Positions 25,201-32,868 are shown, numbered from the stretch's first letter. The stretch: DNA of 64,000 nt from Legionella lytica (GCF_023921225.1 NZ_CP071527.1:3117501-3181500); one strand, 5' to 3'. Notes: generated by a model from the letters alone, not told the origin. Translations and numbers: made by a program.

Positions 25201-27505
25201 CATAGCGGTATTCACTAACATAGCCTTCAGCATTAAGCTCAGCCACAACATTACCATTTAGATCGTAATAATAATGAATGCTGCGATCGTTCGTGCTGGA
25301 GTTTAGCTTTAAAGAAGTTTTAGTCAATAATGTTTCAGGTTGATAGTCCGCCAGGCGTTGTGCATAAGCCGTTTTACTGACTATTTTCCCTTCAGCATTA
25401 TAGGTGTAACCAATCACGGCTCCAGTCGCATCGATGCTGTAAGCAACGCGTTGATATTCATCATAAATTATTTGACTGATACTGTCTTTTTTTGTGCTCA
25501 CAGGAATAATTGATGCAAACGCAGGATAATGCTCCAACCAACCTTCAGTACTTATTCGTTGGCTATATTGATGAGTTTGCACTAACAAGCCTTCCTCATT
25601 ATAGGAGTACCTTGTTAGTTGACCTTGTTTATTTACCTTGGCATTTAGGCGACCTTGGGCATCATAAAAATAAAAAATGTTTAAACCATCTACGCCAGTT
25701 TCAGCAATCAAGCGGCCAGCCTCATCATATTGATACGAAGTGGTGCCAAAATCATGGTGTGCATCCAAACAATGAGTTGCAATTAACAAACCGCTCCGGT
25801 CATATATTTTTATTGTTTGTAAGCCATTGGCATCGGTTTGGATGATTTGTTGATGAGCATCATCATAGCTAATATTTTGCGTGTGTCCCTGATTATCTAT
25901 GGTTTGAATTAAGCGGCCCATATCATCATAGAAATAATAGGTGGTACTCCAGCCATTTGCTGTAGGGGTACTTTTCTCACACAAACGCCCAGCGGCATCA
26001 TACACCGTATGACTGCGCGTGGCTTGTGCATCCAAAATGCCGAGTCCTTCCGCGGTTACATGCGAATAATGAGTCTCTTCGCTTAATTGACCACGCCAAT
26101 CATAGCTGTATTCCACTAAACTAATTTGTTGCGGATTTTGCTGAGCACTCCATTTCTCCATTTGCTCCTGATTGAGGCAACTATCTTCTGCTAAGGAACT
26201 TAAATTATAAGCAACCTTTAGATAACAGCGGCTACTGGTCAATTGCCCCTGTAGATTATAACGATACTCGGTAACGGTGCCATCCGCAGCAATAATAAAA
26301 CGTAAATGCCCTTGAGCATCATAGGTATAACGCGTGGTTTTCGGCTTAATGGGATGATGATTGCCGTCAAAGGCTTGATAGGTAGTTTCTAAAAGCAAAT
26401 GATGTTCTGCATCAAAACTACGTTGGGTTATGTGTCCATTAGGTTCCTGAATGTAGATGCAATCACCAGCCTCATTATAACGATAATGCCATACTTGCGT
26501 ACCTTGAGTAACGCTGATTAAGTGATTTCCCTCATAACGGTAACTAATGCGATAATTTTCTGGACCTTCTACTGCAATCAAGCGATCACGCTCATCGTAA
26601 AAATAGGTCCAAGACTCCCCAAGACTATTGGTTAAGGTAGTATGTCCTGATGCATATGTATACGTGGTACAGCACCCTTCCCCGTCGATTAACTTCTGCA
26701 CGCGTCCTTGAGCATCATAGTCAATGCTTAAGCGGGTACCATCAGACTGTTTGACCGTACTAATGCGGTTGGAGTCGCCTACATAATCATAGGTTATCCA
26801 ATAGCTTTTCCCATCGCCTAAATCACGGCTGACTTTATGTAAGCGCTGGTGCTCATCATAGTCGTAATGGATGTGATGCACTTGTTGCTTATCGCTAGAC
26901 GTTGTAATGTCGGTAAGTAAACCACGGTTAAAAGTCCAGGTAACTTTCTGCCGTTCACTAGTACTGACAATCGAGCTCAAATGCCCATCCACATAGTTAA
27001 ATTTAAGGTGATGATTATCCTGATCGCTAATTTGCATTAGCTGCCCATTGCGATCATATTCATAGCTTGTTTTGCCACTACCATCCTTATAAATCCATCC
27101 GTTGGTGGTAAAACGCAAATTAGCGGTACCACCTTCTTCAGGTACATATTGTTGACGGGTAGTATTCCAGTTAAAACGTGCCCGATGCCCATCTTCTCCA
27201 ATGCGAATAACATAAGAGCCCTCCTGGTTTGCCTCACCATGTAATTCAATCCGCGATTGCACGTTAAAACACCAGGAGCCACCCCGCTCGCCTAAAGAGT
27301 TGTAGGTTTGAAATAAATCAAAGCCAAAACCAATATCTGCGAGAAAACCATCGGAATGTCGTAAGATTAAGTTTCCATTAGCAGCATTAACATAGGCTGA
27401 CTCACCACCTTGGCCTAAGGAGGAACTCCCATGCGTTGCATGCCCTCCCATACCAATAGATGAGCCATAAATTCCTAAACCAGTGCCAGTAATTGTTTGT
27501 GTCAT
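16262..27505 (-). CDS. Giant Rhs/YD-repeat polymorphic toxin with LysM and C-terminal tip
   Basis: This protein of about 3747 residues starts at ATG 27503-27505 (MTQTITGTGLGIYGSSIGMG) with AGGATG 7 bases upstream; an ATG 23 codons earlier lacks such a site. After a Gly/Ser-rich start and a region with 'YVNAANGNLILRHSDGFL', YD repeats (for example YDAQGR, YDALGR, YNAFGE) fill residues of about 150 to 3000 and should form the hollow Rhs cocoon. Then come a LysM near 3077-3130 for peptidoglycan binding, a Pro-rich linker, a Gly/Ala hydrophobic module near 3175-3280, a pretoxin segment 'LDFIPIVGQLKAAEQMWFGK' near 3545, and a tip of about 135 residues. The tip has 'GTIVYAGEPGVTGFFTTSSA' and 'YGVGGLPQLYIPN'; its activity is unknown, possibly of the ADP-ribosyltransferase/TNT fold. 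There is no PAAR or VgrG part, and no classical signal peptide. Confidence 0.85.
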   Translation of the reverse strand: MTQTITGTGLGIYGSSIGMGGHATHGSSSLGQGGESAYVNAANGNLILRHSDGFLADIGFGFDLFQTYNSLGERGGSWCFNVQSRIELHGEANQEGSYVIRIGEDGHRARFNWNTTRQQYVPEEGGTANLRFTTNGWIYKDGSGKTSYEYDRNGQLMQISDQDNHHLKFNYVDGHLSSIVSTSERQKVTWTFNRGLLTDITTSSDKQQVHHIHYDYDEHQRLHKVSRDLGDGKSYWITYDYVGDSNRISTVKQSDGTRLSIDYDAQGRVQKLIDGEGCCTTYTYASGHTTLTNSLGESWTYFYDERDRLIAVEGPENYRISYRYEGNHLISVTQGTQVWHYRYNEAGDCIYIQEPNGHITQRSFDAEHHLLLETTYQAFDGNHHPIKPKTTRYTYDAQGHLRFIIAADGTVTEYRYNLQGQLTSSRCYLKVAYNLSSLAEDSCLNQEQMEKWSAQQNPQQISLVEYSYDWRGQLSEETHYSHVTAEGLGILDAQATRSHTVYDAAGRLCEKSTPTANGWSTTYYFYDDMGRLIQTIDNQGHTQNISYDDAHQQIIQTDANGLQTIKIYDRSGLLIATHCLDAHHDFGTTSYQYDEAGRLIAETGVDGLNIFYFYDAQGRLNAKVNKQGQLTRYSYNEEGLLVQTHQYSQRISTEGWLEHYPAFASIIPVSTKKDSISQIIYDEYQRVAYSIDATGAVIGYTYNAEGKIVSKTAYAQRLADYQPETLLTKTSLKLNSSTNDRSIHYYYDLNGNVVAELNAEGYVSEYRYDRQGHVIETIRYSQAITNALSGDWQLDKPSAQSADIHTYTFYDAQGQKIASVDGERYLTEYRYDANGQLIERIAYATAIAAEFELGSESLETIRPPQHGNDHHSYYTYDDLGQLSEEKSPNGLTTTYTYNEMGLLISKSRMDARTRAIREQQYRYDALGRIIQELDELGCAKLKQQSLTDKAIKQIWQEHSIHYAYDNAGLLRSKTDALQRTSRYFYNEYGQLQFTVNAQGGIVETRYNALNQIESTCKYSAPLSLKSLKTVTLKDIQAYLEQVKDEHFDETSWYEYNSIGQVVAQHKGAKGVVTSKYNAFGELEQSIEFIDATHSKSTQYSYDRRGLLSQRTDDFGGLNRAVKMHYDAFGLMDKYTDGRGKTTRYGWNKRGEQIKITNPQNKFKKTGYDAFGRVISESDNLQREIRHYTYDDQNNKLTLKDPQRNSEIITEYNAFGDKLSLIDGNKNTTTFSYDERGLLIRVDAPENATKAYHYDAAGQLQWQEDSGGHKIAYTYDAQGHVLTKTLDPDGLNLVTSYAYDAIGRQIQISENKRVTQFTYNDQGLLVKSCVDPKGLNLITEYSYDARGLLLRKTEVNRNGHDKVTAYTWDNLDRCTASIQDPDNLNLATYYQYDENDNLICQTDARGNSTHYVYDVNNQCRYQINARGVVTEHIYNANGCEAQTIIYAKPITLGGNYSESSLSTLLAKDAKDQYTFREWDAAGRLEKLFDALGYATLYKYDSNDNIVSITKSAVAVSLEDLKAGKPIELERTRVRHEYFAYDGLNQLCFQYNTGSVTESRYDAHGQVIERIQYATPLSISKKAEINLEYFQKNCTSNSQNKITRYAYDQAGRMTVELSPQGIAKSYTYNELNQVISCTRYATLITGDNATSLALDSLVLSNQDRTNYFVYDTAGRERYRISAEGQVVERRYDDVGNVISQITHGQRASTKENTLARLDELLAEDSNARSSKYSYDALGRLEKDVNAKNLETSYQYDSNGNVSQKIEANKAVWTYRYDELNRLTETRSPKVAIMNEATPRSISTKKEYDSFGNVISETRDAEGIAQKRCFEYDAMNRLTKTTYPGIKVNNASEARSAQRQEISKDLSELSTYNAFGEVIARSDRAGRWQHFAYDMQGQLVYQVDTRGALTQYDYDAFGRVTKKIRYDKELAVLDEYSTEKISRACIKGNADRTESYDYDLDDRLIETRRDAVLTYNPRDKTYSKVQPSIRNEYNAFGEIVKTIKRLDSSRNAITLMYYNQDGQQTAQIDAEGYLTTYELNAFGEVECCTEFASRTQKANVNGYSLPASHSKDRTVTFTYDALGQVTSKILKNVEFSRLVKGKLETIRQDIPTYYRYDAMGHLVETTDAKNNTAYCYYDALGQLTAKIGPGQKIRSATTYSYDALGNLLQTHKWANGAELTENKGFVVKGISAADQVSSATFDAFGQVISETNAMNHTVNYSYDEVGNLVRSFQTVGRVDGSKQIRDIRYEYDSEHNLVKTRSYKENNQQHIEEARYNIFGEMTEKGMEGKSHIHIDYDLLGHAWRSNVQGYYQIFLYDATDEVTQIVTSANGFHPEGGERGVDLGGEYFSKCMDFNDGNLHQRLQRQNATYDALGHLLSQVREYTVDVLDKDGLRKVVESGQTQSIDRWGNVLSHTNALGYTTHYEYNLFNQVTRQELPEVSFMNEQGVRSRIKPVNQFAYDELGQVIAAIDAKNHRTTRAYDAEGHVIQETDAKGISRSKKYNLLGQLSSTENELHGITEYTYDHENRLTQVRTYNSQKELNKQKYTYDEVGQLLVQENGANEKTTFTYDTLGNQIRKTSARGFATAYEYDDYGHKIKEVDASQKQQTWTYDAYGHLLRHTDLGNHTTTYEYNVNGLLLHESSTSGKNIYRQYQGDGQLITYEDRASKETVRYSYDLEGQMRSKLSSRSQNIKDSWLYETDFYTYDELGRLSSVRRHNPDDLPNADKSLLWVDYDYDEVGNIRHTAVQAKASGTRSGTASEAYYLYDENNRMTLNKGELQNGQIVFGTKGSRLAYDNAGNVSDAESYENGKLKKYHYVYDQANQLVEVSLDGKRLQAKNYDLAGRVTEEYAYDKQGHQSQVTTLTYTDGLLTHQSIRDQNKKEISYVNYSYDTVDNITDMIITNNGGPQKKDGSTIAHSYTYELWDSYQQKTDSVVRTDYHSTGKTRGVSTRNYDQNGLLNNVEDAYVDKNNHSSNIKYLYSSIDGLRIRQDGNSSSTSYLSIAGKTIGSLRVDADKQELDIYGGFTPTGGPTARHIKLNKEQREMMAELMSMIGATEDSFNKAPTPVEAPQDNIGTYTLKSGDSLESIALQVYGDSSLWYLIADANGISDRNAIAGGDSKLYIGQRLTIPPAAAGQHHTHATHRILDANKMLGNTSANAATPTPKPPKPKHGNFWGKLLVAVVATVATVLTAGALAIGMGVTGSIFSAGLSALGGTITGTAGAAGIGSVLGVGLAAGFVGSIAGQTAANLMGMQSGVDFGGALISGLATAATAGIGYGLKNIGTFKNLSNKLNNYNYKYFNSASAVEMMEQNAASQAFNTTIRRHQHFDWTELGVATLTGGVMGSKAGKEFGKKLETLDNHTGMLRAELQTLTGAGAQSLTTGTHFDALHVLGDNLGSVIGNAVVSGMASPHYLDEYNETMNELSIDGLLSDYQETKQKLNDYRESPQLVEEERNVPVHSSEGYNGGYCAIPVEDNNYSAIPDGFYDKAQQTQLSEAAGKIWENYGDEILRYGPKALGIWGSGSPASETGTSLTTSDYLKIAGSIALDFIPIVGQLKAAEQMWFGKDPLTGWEINRGEAAFGLVPGGKLISTLKALGKAGSKTIAVEKLLQTVPNKSSPSVAAKGFQGSRDYPGIDKYRDITLKKGTIVYAGEPGVTGFFTTSSAIHRSKLDATALFEGLQVSPRNGLYRPGVTAFEIIEDTPAAFGITRANPKYGVGGLPQLYIPNYANITKPVISYPLNNRFMRGK

Positions 27506-27589
27506 GATACATCCTACGAGTAATTTTTCTTTTTTATACATCTCAAGTTGGGTAATCGCACCGCGAACTTGCACATCATTCCATTTCTA

Positions 27590-29260
27590 TCAAGGTACGC
27601 TTAAAAACAGGGTTATTGGATGTGAGGCGCCCCCGGGAATATTTTTAATAACTAAAGTAACCTCAATATCTTTCGTTGCCATTGGCACATTGGCCTCTGA
27701 AAAAAGTTTATTATTTTTCAACTTTAACCATGGTGGTGGGCTATATCCCTCAACAAAACGGATTTCATAAGGCATATTTTCATATTCAGGCCATACATCA
27801 CGATTGGCTACAAAATCATGGGCAAAAGGCTGTCCTGGGATAAGTAACGGTAGTTGGGGATTATCCTGCCTAAATCGAGGAGTAAGAGTTTCGTCAATAC
27901 TTACTTGCAAAGGAACTCTTATTTGTGCAGAATCTCCTCCGGTATGCGTATTGGCATGCAAGGTAATATAATATTTTTTGCCCACGGCACTTTCAGGAAT
28001 ATATCCCTCTAATATTTTTGGATTTTGTGGAGAAATTTGTATTCTAAATGCTTTTGCAATATCAATTTTTTCAGGTTCGGGCTCAATTTGATCAATCATT
28101 ACTGCAAGAGAGGAGTCTTGAGCAGGATTCTTAAGATATTGTGATAAATCAACGGAAAATTGCTCCTCAACTGATTGCTCTAATTCAAACAGCTCGATGC
28201 TTGGTGTTTTACTGCTATCGTAGGCTACCGGTATTCTCAGTTCATATGGATTTTCTGAATCACCCCCAGTATTAGAGGTAGCCGTGACGGTTAGGATTGC
28301 CATATCGCCAGCCAAGGCCGGATTTGGCTTTCCTTCAAGTACCAAATTATTTTCAGCACTCAGCAACAAATTTGACTTAACTTTTGAATTGTCATCAATT
28401 TTAAACGTTATTTGATTGGTGACATTAAACCCAGGGGTATTCTCGAGCAAGGTCATTAAATTGAGTTGGTATGTTTTATTAAGCGTGGCTCCGGGGATAG
28501 GGACATTAGCTTTAAAGCGGGGTTTATCTTGTGTTTTGTATTCCACATTAATGGTCATATCGACTCGGGATGTAGACCTTTGTCCTTTAGTAGCCCCTAC
28601 CTGAAATTTAATACTCCCGACTTTTTTCGGAGTTCCTTTGAAAGAAAAATCCAGAGGATCAAAAGAAAACCCGTAATTATTTAATTTTTGTTTATCAGCG
28701 TCACTCATAAGTAGAGAAACAGGAGCATTTTCAAAATAATTGTTTACAACATTCCTTAACGGATATGTAAACTCAATGCCCATAGTAGCTTTTTGCGGTG
28801 GAATAACTTGCATCGATAAAGGGCGGGGAATAATAGTAACTATAGATTCCATCGGATAAGAACGAGGTTGATCTCGATGATACGTGACAAAAACAAACTT
28901 AGCCGAATATTTTTGCCCAATCTTCAAAGCGTTGGTGTCAAGAATTACATTCATGTTACAAATAGCATTAAGGTAGGGTTTACAACCTAGGTCATATGGA
29001 AGAGTTGGGCATGGAGCTCCCAGACTTTCAACGCGAACATCTACAGGAGAGGGAATGAAACCCCAGTATTTTGAACCATGCAAATAACTGTATGCCATAG
29101 TCATAGGGATAGTTTTTACCTCTCCCTTATAGGCCGTAAGCTCAATACTATTGGTACCGCTTTCCTTAAAATAAAGAGCGACGTTTTGGCGATGACGGCA
29201 TTCGCTACCCCAGCAAACACTCCACAACAACATACAACCAAACAAAACTAATTTTTTCAC
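27590..29260 (-). CDS. Secreted protein with Ig/cadherin-like domains, partner of the Rhs gene
   Basis: This protein of about 556 residues starts at GTG 29258-29260 with AAAGGA upstream and has a signal peptide (KKLVLFGCMLLWSVCWG). An N-terminal Cys-rich part (CPTLPYDLGCKPYLNAIC) is followed by three or more Ig-like repeats with patterns of dystroglycan-type cadherin domains: 'KLNNYGFSFDPLDFSFKGTP', 'ATSNTGGDSENPYELRIPV', 'ANTHTGGDSAQIRVPLQV'. The TGGDS-x-x-IRVP block recurs. It lies 85 bases upstream of the Rhs start on the same strand, so the two are probably one operon. It could display or anchor the Rhs protein at the cell surface, or help it pass the envelope. That role is inferred from position. 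Confidence 0.6.
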   Translation of the reverse strand: MKKLVLFGCMLLWSVCWGSECRHRQNVALYFKESGTNSIELTAYKGEVKTIPMTMAYSYLHGSKYWGFIPSPVDVRVESLGAPCPTLPYDLGCKPYLNAICNMNVILDTNALKIGQKYSAKFVFVTYHRDQPRSYPMESIVTIIPRPLSMQVIPPQKATMGIEFTYPLRNVVNNYFENAPVSLLMSDADKQKLNNYGFSFDPLDFSFKGTPKKVGSIKFQVGATKGQRSTSRVDMTINVEYKTQDKPRFKANVPIPGATLNKTYQLNLMTLLENTPGFNVTNQITFKIDDNSKVKSNLLLSAENNLVLEGKPNPALAGDMAILTVTATSNTGGDSENPYELRIPVAYDSSKTPSIELFELEQSVEEQFSVDLSQYLKNPAQDSSLAVMIDQIEPEPEKIDIAKAFRIQISPQNPKILEGYIPESAVGKKYYITLHANTHTGGDSAQIRVPLQVSIDETLTPRFRQDNPQLPLLIPGQPFAHDFVANRDVWPEYENMPYEIRFVEGYSPPPWLKLKNNKLFSEANVPMATKDIEVTLVIKNIPGGASHPITLFLSVP

Positions 29261-29290
29261 CACCAAATCCTTTAAACAAAAATAACCGGG

Positions 29291-29315
29291 CACATCAACA
29301 GCAAACGCTGATGTG
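29291..29315. repeat. Small inverted repeat upstream of the Ig-like gene
   Basis: CACATCA (29291-29297) and TGATGTG (29309-29315) form a perfect 7-base inverted repeat 30 to 55 bases upstream of the GTG start. It may be an operator or leader hairpin. The flanks are AT-rich without other signal. Confidence 0.3.
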
Positions 29316-29407
29316 AATTAATGATTTTTTGGTTTAAAACTCATGTGTCACACATGAAGTAGAGGAAAAATAGGATGATGAGAAAAAAGGTGCGATGTTG
29401 GCTAACT

Positions 29408-29550
29408 AGCGATAATGTACATTCCATAAGTTGGTTCTTGTATATTTTCTTCATGATTTAATTCCGTAATTTCCATGGCATCTTCCAAGCCAAGTTTATC
29501 CTAATCAATTGGGGCTACGAGGTCAACAAAAAATGTTATTTTTTACTAAC
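29408..29550 (-). pseudogene. 3' remnant of an unidentified gene with a nonsense codon
   Basis: The minus-strand frame without a start reads 'SKKITFFVDLVAPID', a TAG, then 'DKLGLEDAMEITELNHEEN' and IQEPTYGMYIIAS with a final TAG. The amino acid use on both sides of the stop looks coding, so this appears to be a decayed gene end. No family is recognised. The rest of 29316-29648 holds nothing clear. Confidence 0.3.
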
Positions 29551-29648
29551 TTATTTATGTAAAATCAATACTATTTAATATCAAAATGTGTGAGTTAGGG
29601 ATAATTTGCATCTTTTTTAATTAGTGCATGCAAATCCTTAGCTCGGGA

Positions 29649-29837
29649 TTATATTCCCTTCCTCTGGCATTTCGTATTGAGGCATTGATAGAGCAAGAAT
29701 GAAGCACAGCCGCCGAAGGATAGGAAGCAAATCCATACGCCGAGTAGTGGGTCAAGCAAGAAGCCAAGAAAAAAGAGCGCAGAAATAATAATTTGAATTA
29801 TTAAGGTATAGAATAAAGCTTTGCCGTTTAAGCGCAT
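29649..29837 (-). CDS. Small membrane protein with two transmembrane segments
   Basis: This 62-residue protein has two hydrophobic segments, about 8-29 (LFYTLIIQIIISALFFLGFLL) without a charged residue, and 31-51 (GVWICFLSFGGCASFLLYQC region), with a short basic tail (KCQRKG). The ATG has AAAGGA about 9 bases upstream. It stands alone between the Rhs locus and the cyclase operon. The function is unknown; its hydrophobic hairpin form is like many small inner-membrane proteins. It has no Sec signal cleavage site. The site, start and composition support a real gene. Confidence 0.55.
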   Translation of the reverse strand: MRLNGKALFYTLIIQIIISALFFLGFLLDPLLGVWICFLSFGGCASFLLYQCLNTKCQRKGI

Positions 29838-30215
29838 GATGATAATCCTTTATGGGGTACTTGCTTTGGGTATGGTATATGAATATTTCTGTTTATTCAA
29901 ATGGTTCAAAATGGTGTATTGAGTGTCAAAGCAGCTGCTGTTTACTTAGTAGTACGATTTCTCTTAGTCCCATGGATTCGCTGCGCTCATGGTTACCGGT
30001 TGCAAGCAACCAGGCTACGTTAGATTTGGTCGGGGAGGTGTGTTAGTTACGTGTTTTTTTCAAATCCTGTATAGTGACTTTAAGCCCCGCATGCCCTGCC
30101 AAAAATGAGCTATAATTTAACTATCCGCACTATAACAACGCATAAAGATAAGTGCTCTTAAATAAACCTTGTTCACTAGTGCAAACCAATGGTGAAGCTG
30201 TGAGGAACTCGTCGT
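29838..30215. promoter_or_regulatory. Intergenic region with REP-like palindrome and cyclase operon promoter
   Basis: No gene is supported here. GGTTGCAAGCAACC (29998-30011) is a perfect 14-base palindrome in a GC-richer stretch that ends CAGGCTACG, typical of repetitive extragenic elements. The promoter for the gene at 30216 must lie after it; its ribosome site GAGG is at about 30201-30204. Confidence 0.35.
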
Positions 30216-30539
30216 ATGGCAGCATTAGCAGAGGAAAATGAAAACAGGCAACTAAAGGACATTATCATTCAATTACGAGTGAAATTAGAAGCAAATCATA
30301 TGAAGATGCAGCGGAGAATTGAGAAAGAGCGTTCGGATTATAACCAAATTATTATCCAGCTCCAGACCTCAATCGTTGAATTAAGAAATGAGTTGGAAAA
30401 TATCAAACACCGTCATTTAAAGAATATCGAGGAATTAAAAAAAGATAAGAATAATGAGATTTACCAACTCCAAGAGACGATAAGGGAATTGAGAAGTGTA
30501 TTAGAAAAGGTAAATGTCATTGACGGCCAAACTAAATAG
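30216..30539 (+). CDS. Coiled-coil protein upstream of the cyclase
   Basis: This 107-residue protein is almost wholly helical and highly charged. Heptad-like spacing of Leu/Ile (LKDIIIQLRVKL, IIIQLQTSIVELRNELENI, IYQLQETIRELRSVLEKV) over about residues 8-100 predicts a long coiled coil. It has no signal peptide or membrane segment. It lies 55 bases upstream of the GAF-cyclase gene in the same direction and is probably cotranscribed. It may help dimerise or place the cyclase, or be a scaffold; no such role is shown. No family is recognised beyond the coiled coil. Confidence 0.6.
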   Translation: MAALAEENENRQLKDIIIQLRVKLEANHMKMQRRIEKERSDYNQIIIQLQTSIVELRNELENIKHRHLKNIEELKKDKNNEIYQLQETIRELRSVLEKVNVIDGQTK

Positions 30540-30594
30540 GTTTTAGTTCTGGAGTCATTTTAAGAATCAGAAAAATACTTTTTGAGAAATTAAA

Positions 30595-32868
30595 ATGCGC
30601 GATGTTGTACGTTATAAGAATATGAATTCAAAAAAATTTTACATGTTGCTGTCACAGATCTATCGTGATTTGGCAGCCACGTCTAATTTGAAAGAAATCA
30701 CCAAAAAGCTAATTGATGTCACAGTCGATGTAATCGGCTGTGAACGTGGCACTATCTTTTTGAATGATCAAAAAACCAATGAGCTGTACTCTTTTATTGC
30801 ACAAGGTGATCTGCATTTCGAAATTAGAATTCTCAACGACAGTGGTCTTGCCGGTTGGACGTTTACTAATAACGAAGCCGTTTTTTTAACTGATGTTGAT
30901 GAGGATGAACGCCATAACAAACAAGTAGATAAAATTACCGGGTTTCAAACCCGCAGTATTCTTTGTGTACCCTTGAGAAATGCCAATAATGAACTCATTG
31001 GCGTTACACAAATGCTCAATAAAATCGACGGTGATTTTTCCGACTCTGACGTCAAATTTGTGCAAACCCTGACTGAACATGCGGCGATGGCGATTCAAAA
31101 TCAGTTAACCATTGAGCAAATCGAATTGTGCCATCAGAAAGACTTACATTTTTTGGAAACAATATCCAATGTTTCCTCGGAAATTAATTTGTCGTTATTA
31201 TTAGAAAAAATCATCGACACGGTCACCAAAGCCTTAGATGCGGAACGTTCCACTTTATTTATCAATGATGAAAAAACGAATGAATTATTTACTGAAGCTG
31301 GTATTGGTTTGGCCAAAAAACAAATACGATTCCCAAACCATTTAGGGATTGCCGGATCCACCTTTACCAGTGGAGAGGTAATTAATATTCCCCATGCTTA
31401 TGCTGACTTGCGTTTTAACCCTTCCGTTGACCGTCAAACCGGTTTTTTTACGCGCTCTATTTTATCCGCACCGGTAAAAAATAAGAATGGCAAAGTCATT
31501 GGCGTCACCCAAGTTTTGAATAAACGACGCGGGGAGTTTAATTCCGATGATGAGTCACAGCTGTTAGCGATTAACTCGCAAATATCTATTTCTATTGAGA
31601 ATGCCAAACTCTTTGATGAGGTACAAAGCATCAAGAATTATAATGAAAGTATTCTTGAAAGTATGACGAATACGGTGTTAACCCTTAATACCAACAATCA
31701 AATTGTCACCTGTAATCGTGCCGGGATGAAAATGTTGAATCTCACCTCCCTCAACCCCCTCATGTTAAAAGATATTTCCATCTTATTTAACGAGGACCCT
31801 AATAATTTGGTCGAAAAAATTACCACCATCAATCATGAATCATCCCAAGTAAGACAGGAGGTGATGATGGATGTTGAACTGGAGTTAATGAGTGTAAAAA
31901 TTACCGCCAACATTACCATTGTTCCCTTAATCAATGCCAATAATGAACGCTTGGGTACCATGGTTATGATTGAAGACATTAGTTCAGAAAAACGCATGAA
32001 ATCAACGATGTCGCGCTATATGAGTCCCGACTTAACCGAAAAATTATTGCAGTCCAGTGATTATTCTTTAGGGGGAACTAGTACGCTTGCTACCGTCCTA
32101 TTTTCTGATATTCGCAATTTTACCACGCTCTCCGAATCACTGGGGGCGGAAGAAACAGTGAAACTTTTAAATGAATATTTTTCCTTAATGGTTGATTGCA
32201 TTCAAAACGAAGGAGGGATGTTAGATAAGTTTATTGGAGATTCTGTCATGGCGGTCTTTGGCAATCCCTTCCCGCATGATGACGATCCTGACCGAGCCCT
32301 ACGGGCTGCTATTGCTATGATGCATGCCTTGGATGAATTCAATCAACGCAGAATGGAGCGTGACTTGCCTCTGTTAGCTCACAGCATTGGCATTAACACT
32401 GATAAAATAGTCGCCGGGAATATTGGCTCAAATAAACGCATGGATTTTACAGTGATTGGTGATGGAGTGAACTTAGCCTCCCGCATTGAAAGCCTCTGCA
32501 AGCATTATGGTGCGCACCTTCTCATTAGTGAATTTACCTATGAACGCTTAAAATCTACCTACCGCATGCGCCCTATTGATAAGGTTATTGTGAAAGGCAA
32601 AAATAAAGCGGTTTCAATTTATGAAGTGATTAACTTTTACGATCAAAACGTATTTCCTCATCAAATTGATGTCATTACTCACTTTAATAATGGCATCGAA
32701 TTTTATAATTGTGCGCAATGGGATAAAGCCATTTCCTGTTTTGATGCAGCGTTAGCCTTACATCCTAATGACAAACCTTCAAGCGTCTATATTGAACGCT
32801 GCAAGATTCTGAAAGAACAACCGGTTGATCCAGAATGGTGTGGGGTTTGGAAAATGTTAAGTAAGTAG
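30595..32868 (+). CDS. Class III adenylate cyclase with two GAF domains and a PAS domain
   Basis: This 757-residue soluble protein makes cyclic AMP from ATP (predicted). GAF 1 is at about 28-170 and GAF 2 at about 195-345, with paired 'GITQMLNK/GVTQVLNK'-like ends (seen as GVTQMLNKIDGDFS and GVTQVLNKRRGEFN). A PAS-like domain follows at 350-460, then the catalytic domain near 490-665. Metal-binding Asp residues are in 'LFSDIRNFT' (about 500) and 'LDKFIGDSVMAVFG' (about 545); the Lys of that motif and Thr in 'DFTVIGDGVNLASRIE' (about 616) suit ATP rather than GTP. The C-terminus (about 695-757) is a TPR-like tail ending in EWCGVWKML, usual for this cyclase group. GAF domains may bind cyclic nucleotides or other small ligands. 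The coiled-coil gene precedes it. Confidence 0.85.
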   Translation: MRDVVRYKNMNSKKFYMLLSQIYRDLAATSNLKEITKKLIDVTVDVIGCERGTIFLNDQKTNELYSFIAQGDLHFEIRILNDSGLAGWTFTNNEAVFLTDVDEDERHNKQVDKITGFQTRSILCVPLRNANNELIGVTQMLNKIDGDFSDSDVKFVQTLTEHAAMAIQNQLTIEQIELCHQKDLHFLETISNVSSEINLSLLLEKIIDTVTKALDAERSTLFINDEKTNELFTEAGIGLAKKQIRFPNHLGIAGSTFTSGEVINIPHAYADLRFNPSVDRQTGFFTRSILSAPVKNKNGKVIGVTQVLNKRRGEFNSDDESQLLAINSQISISIENAKLFDEVQSIKNYNESILESMTNTVLTLNTNNQIVTCNRAGMKMLNLTSLNPLMLKDISILFNEDPNNLVEKITTINHESSQVRQEVMMDVELELMSVKITANITIVPLINANNERLGTMVMIEDISSEKRMKSTMSRYMSPDLTEKLLQSSDYSLGGTSTLATVLFSDIRNFTTLSESLGAEETVKLLNEYFSLMVDCIQNEGGMLDKFIGDSVMAVFGNPFPHDDDPDRALRAAIAMMHALDEFNQRRMERDLPLLAHSIGINTDKIVAGNIGSNKRMDFTVIGDGVNLASRIESLCKHYGAHLLISEFTYERLKSTYRMRPIDKVIVKGKNKAVSIYEVINFYDQNVFPHQIDVITHFNNGIEFYNCAQWDKAISCFDAALALHPNDKPSSVYIERCKILKEQPVDPEWCGVWKMLSK

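Noticed and set aside
18280..27400. Direct repeats as a satellite or CRISPR-like array
   Set aside because: The periodic CATCATA/ATTATA patterns are the codons of YD repeats, imperfect and of uneven spacing.
16262..27505. Possible frame errors in the Rhs gene given many short antisense frames
   Set aside because: The sense frame is open for 3747 codons with regular YD repeats throughout; the short frames are shadows.
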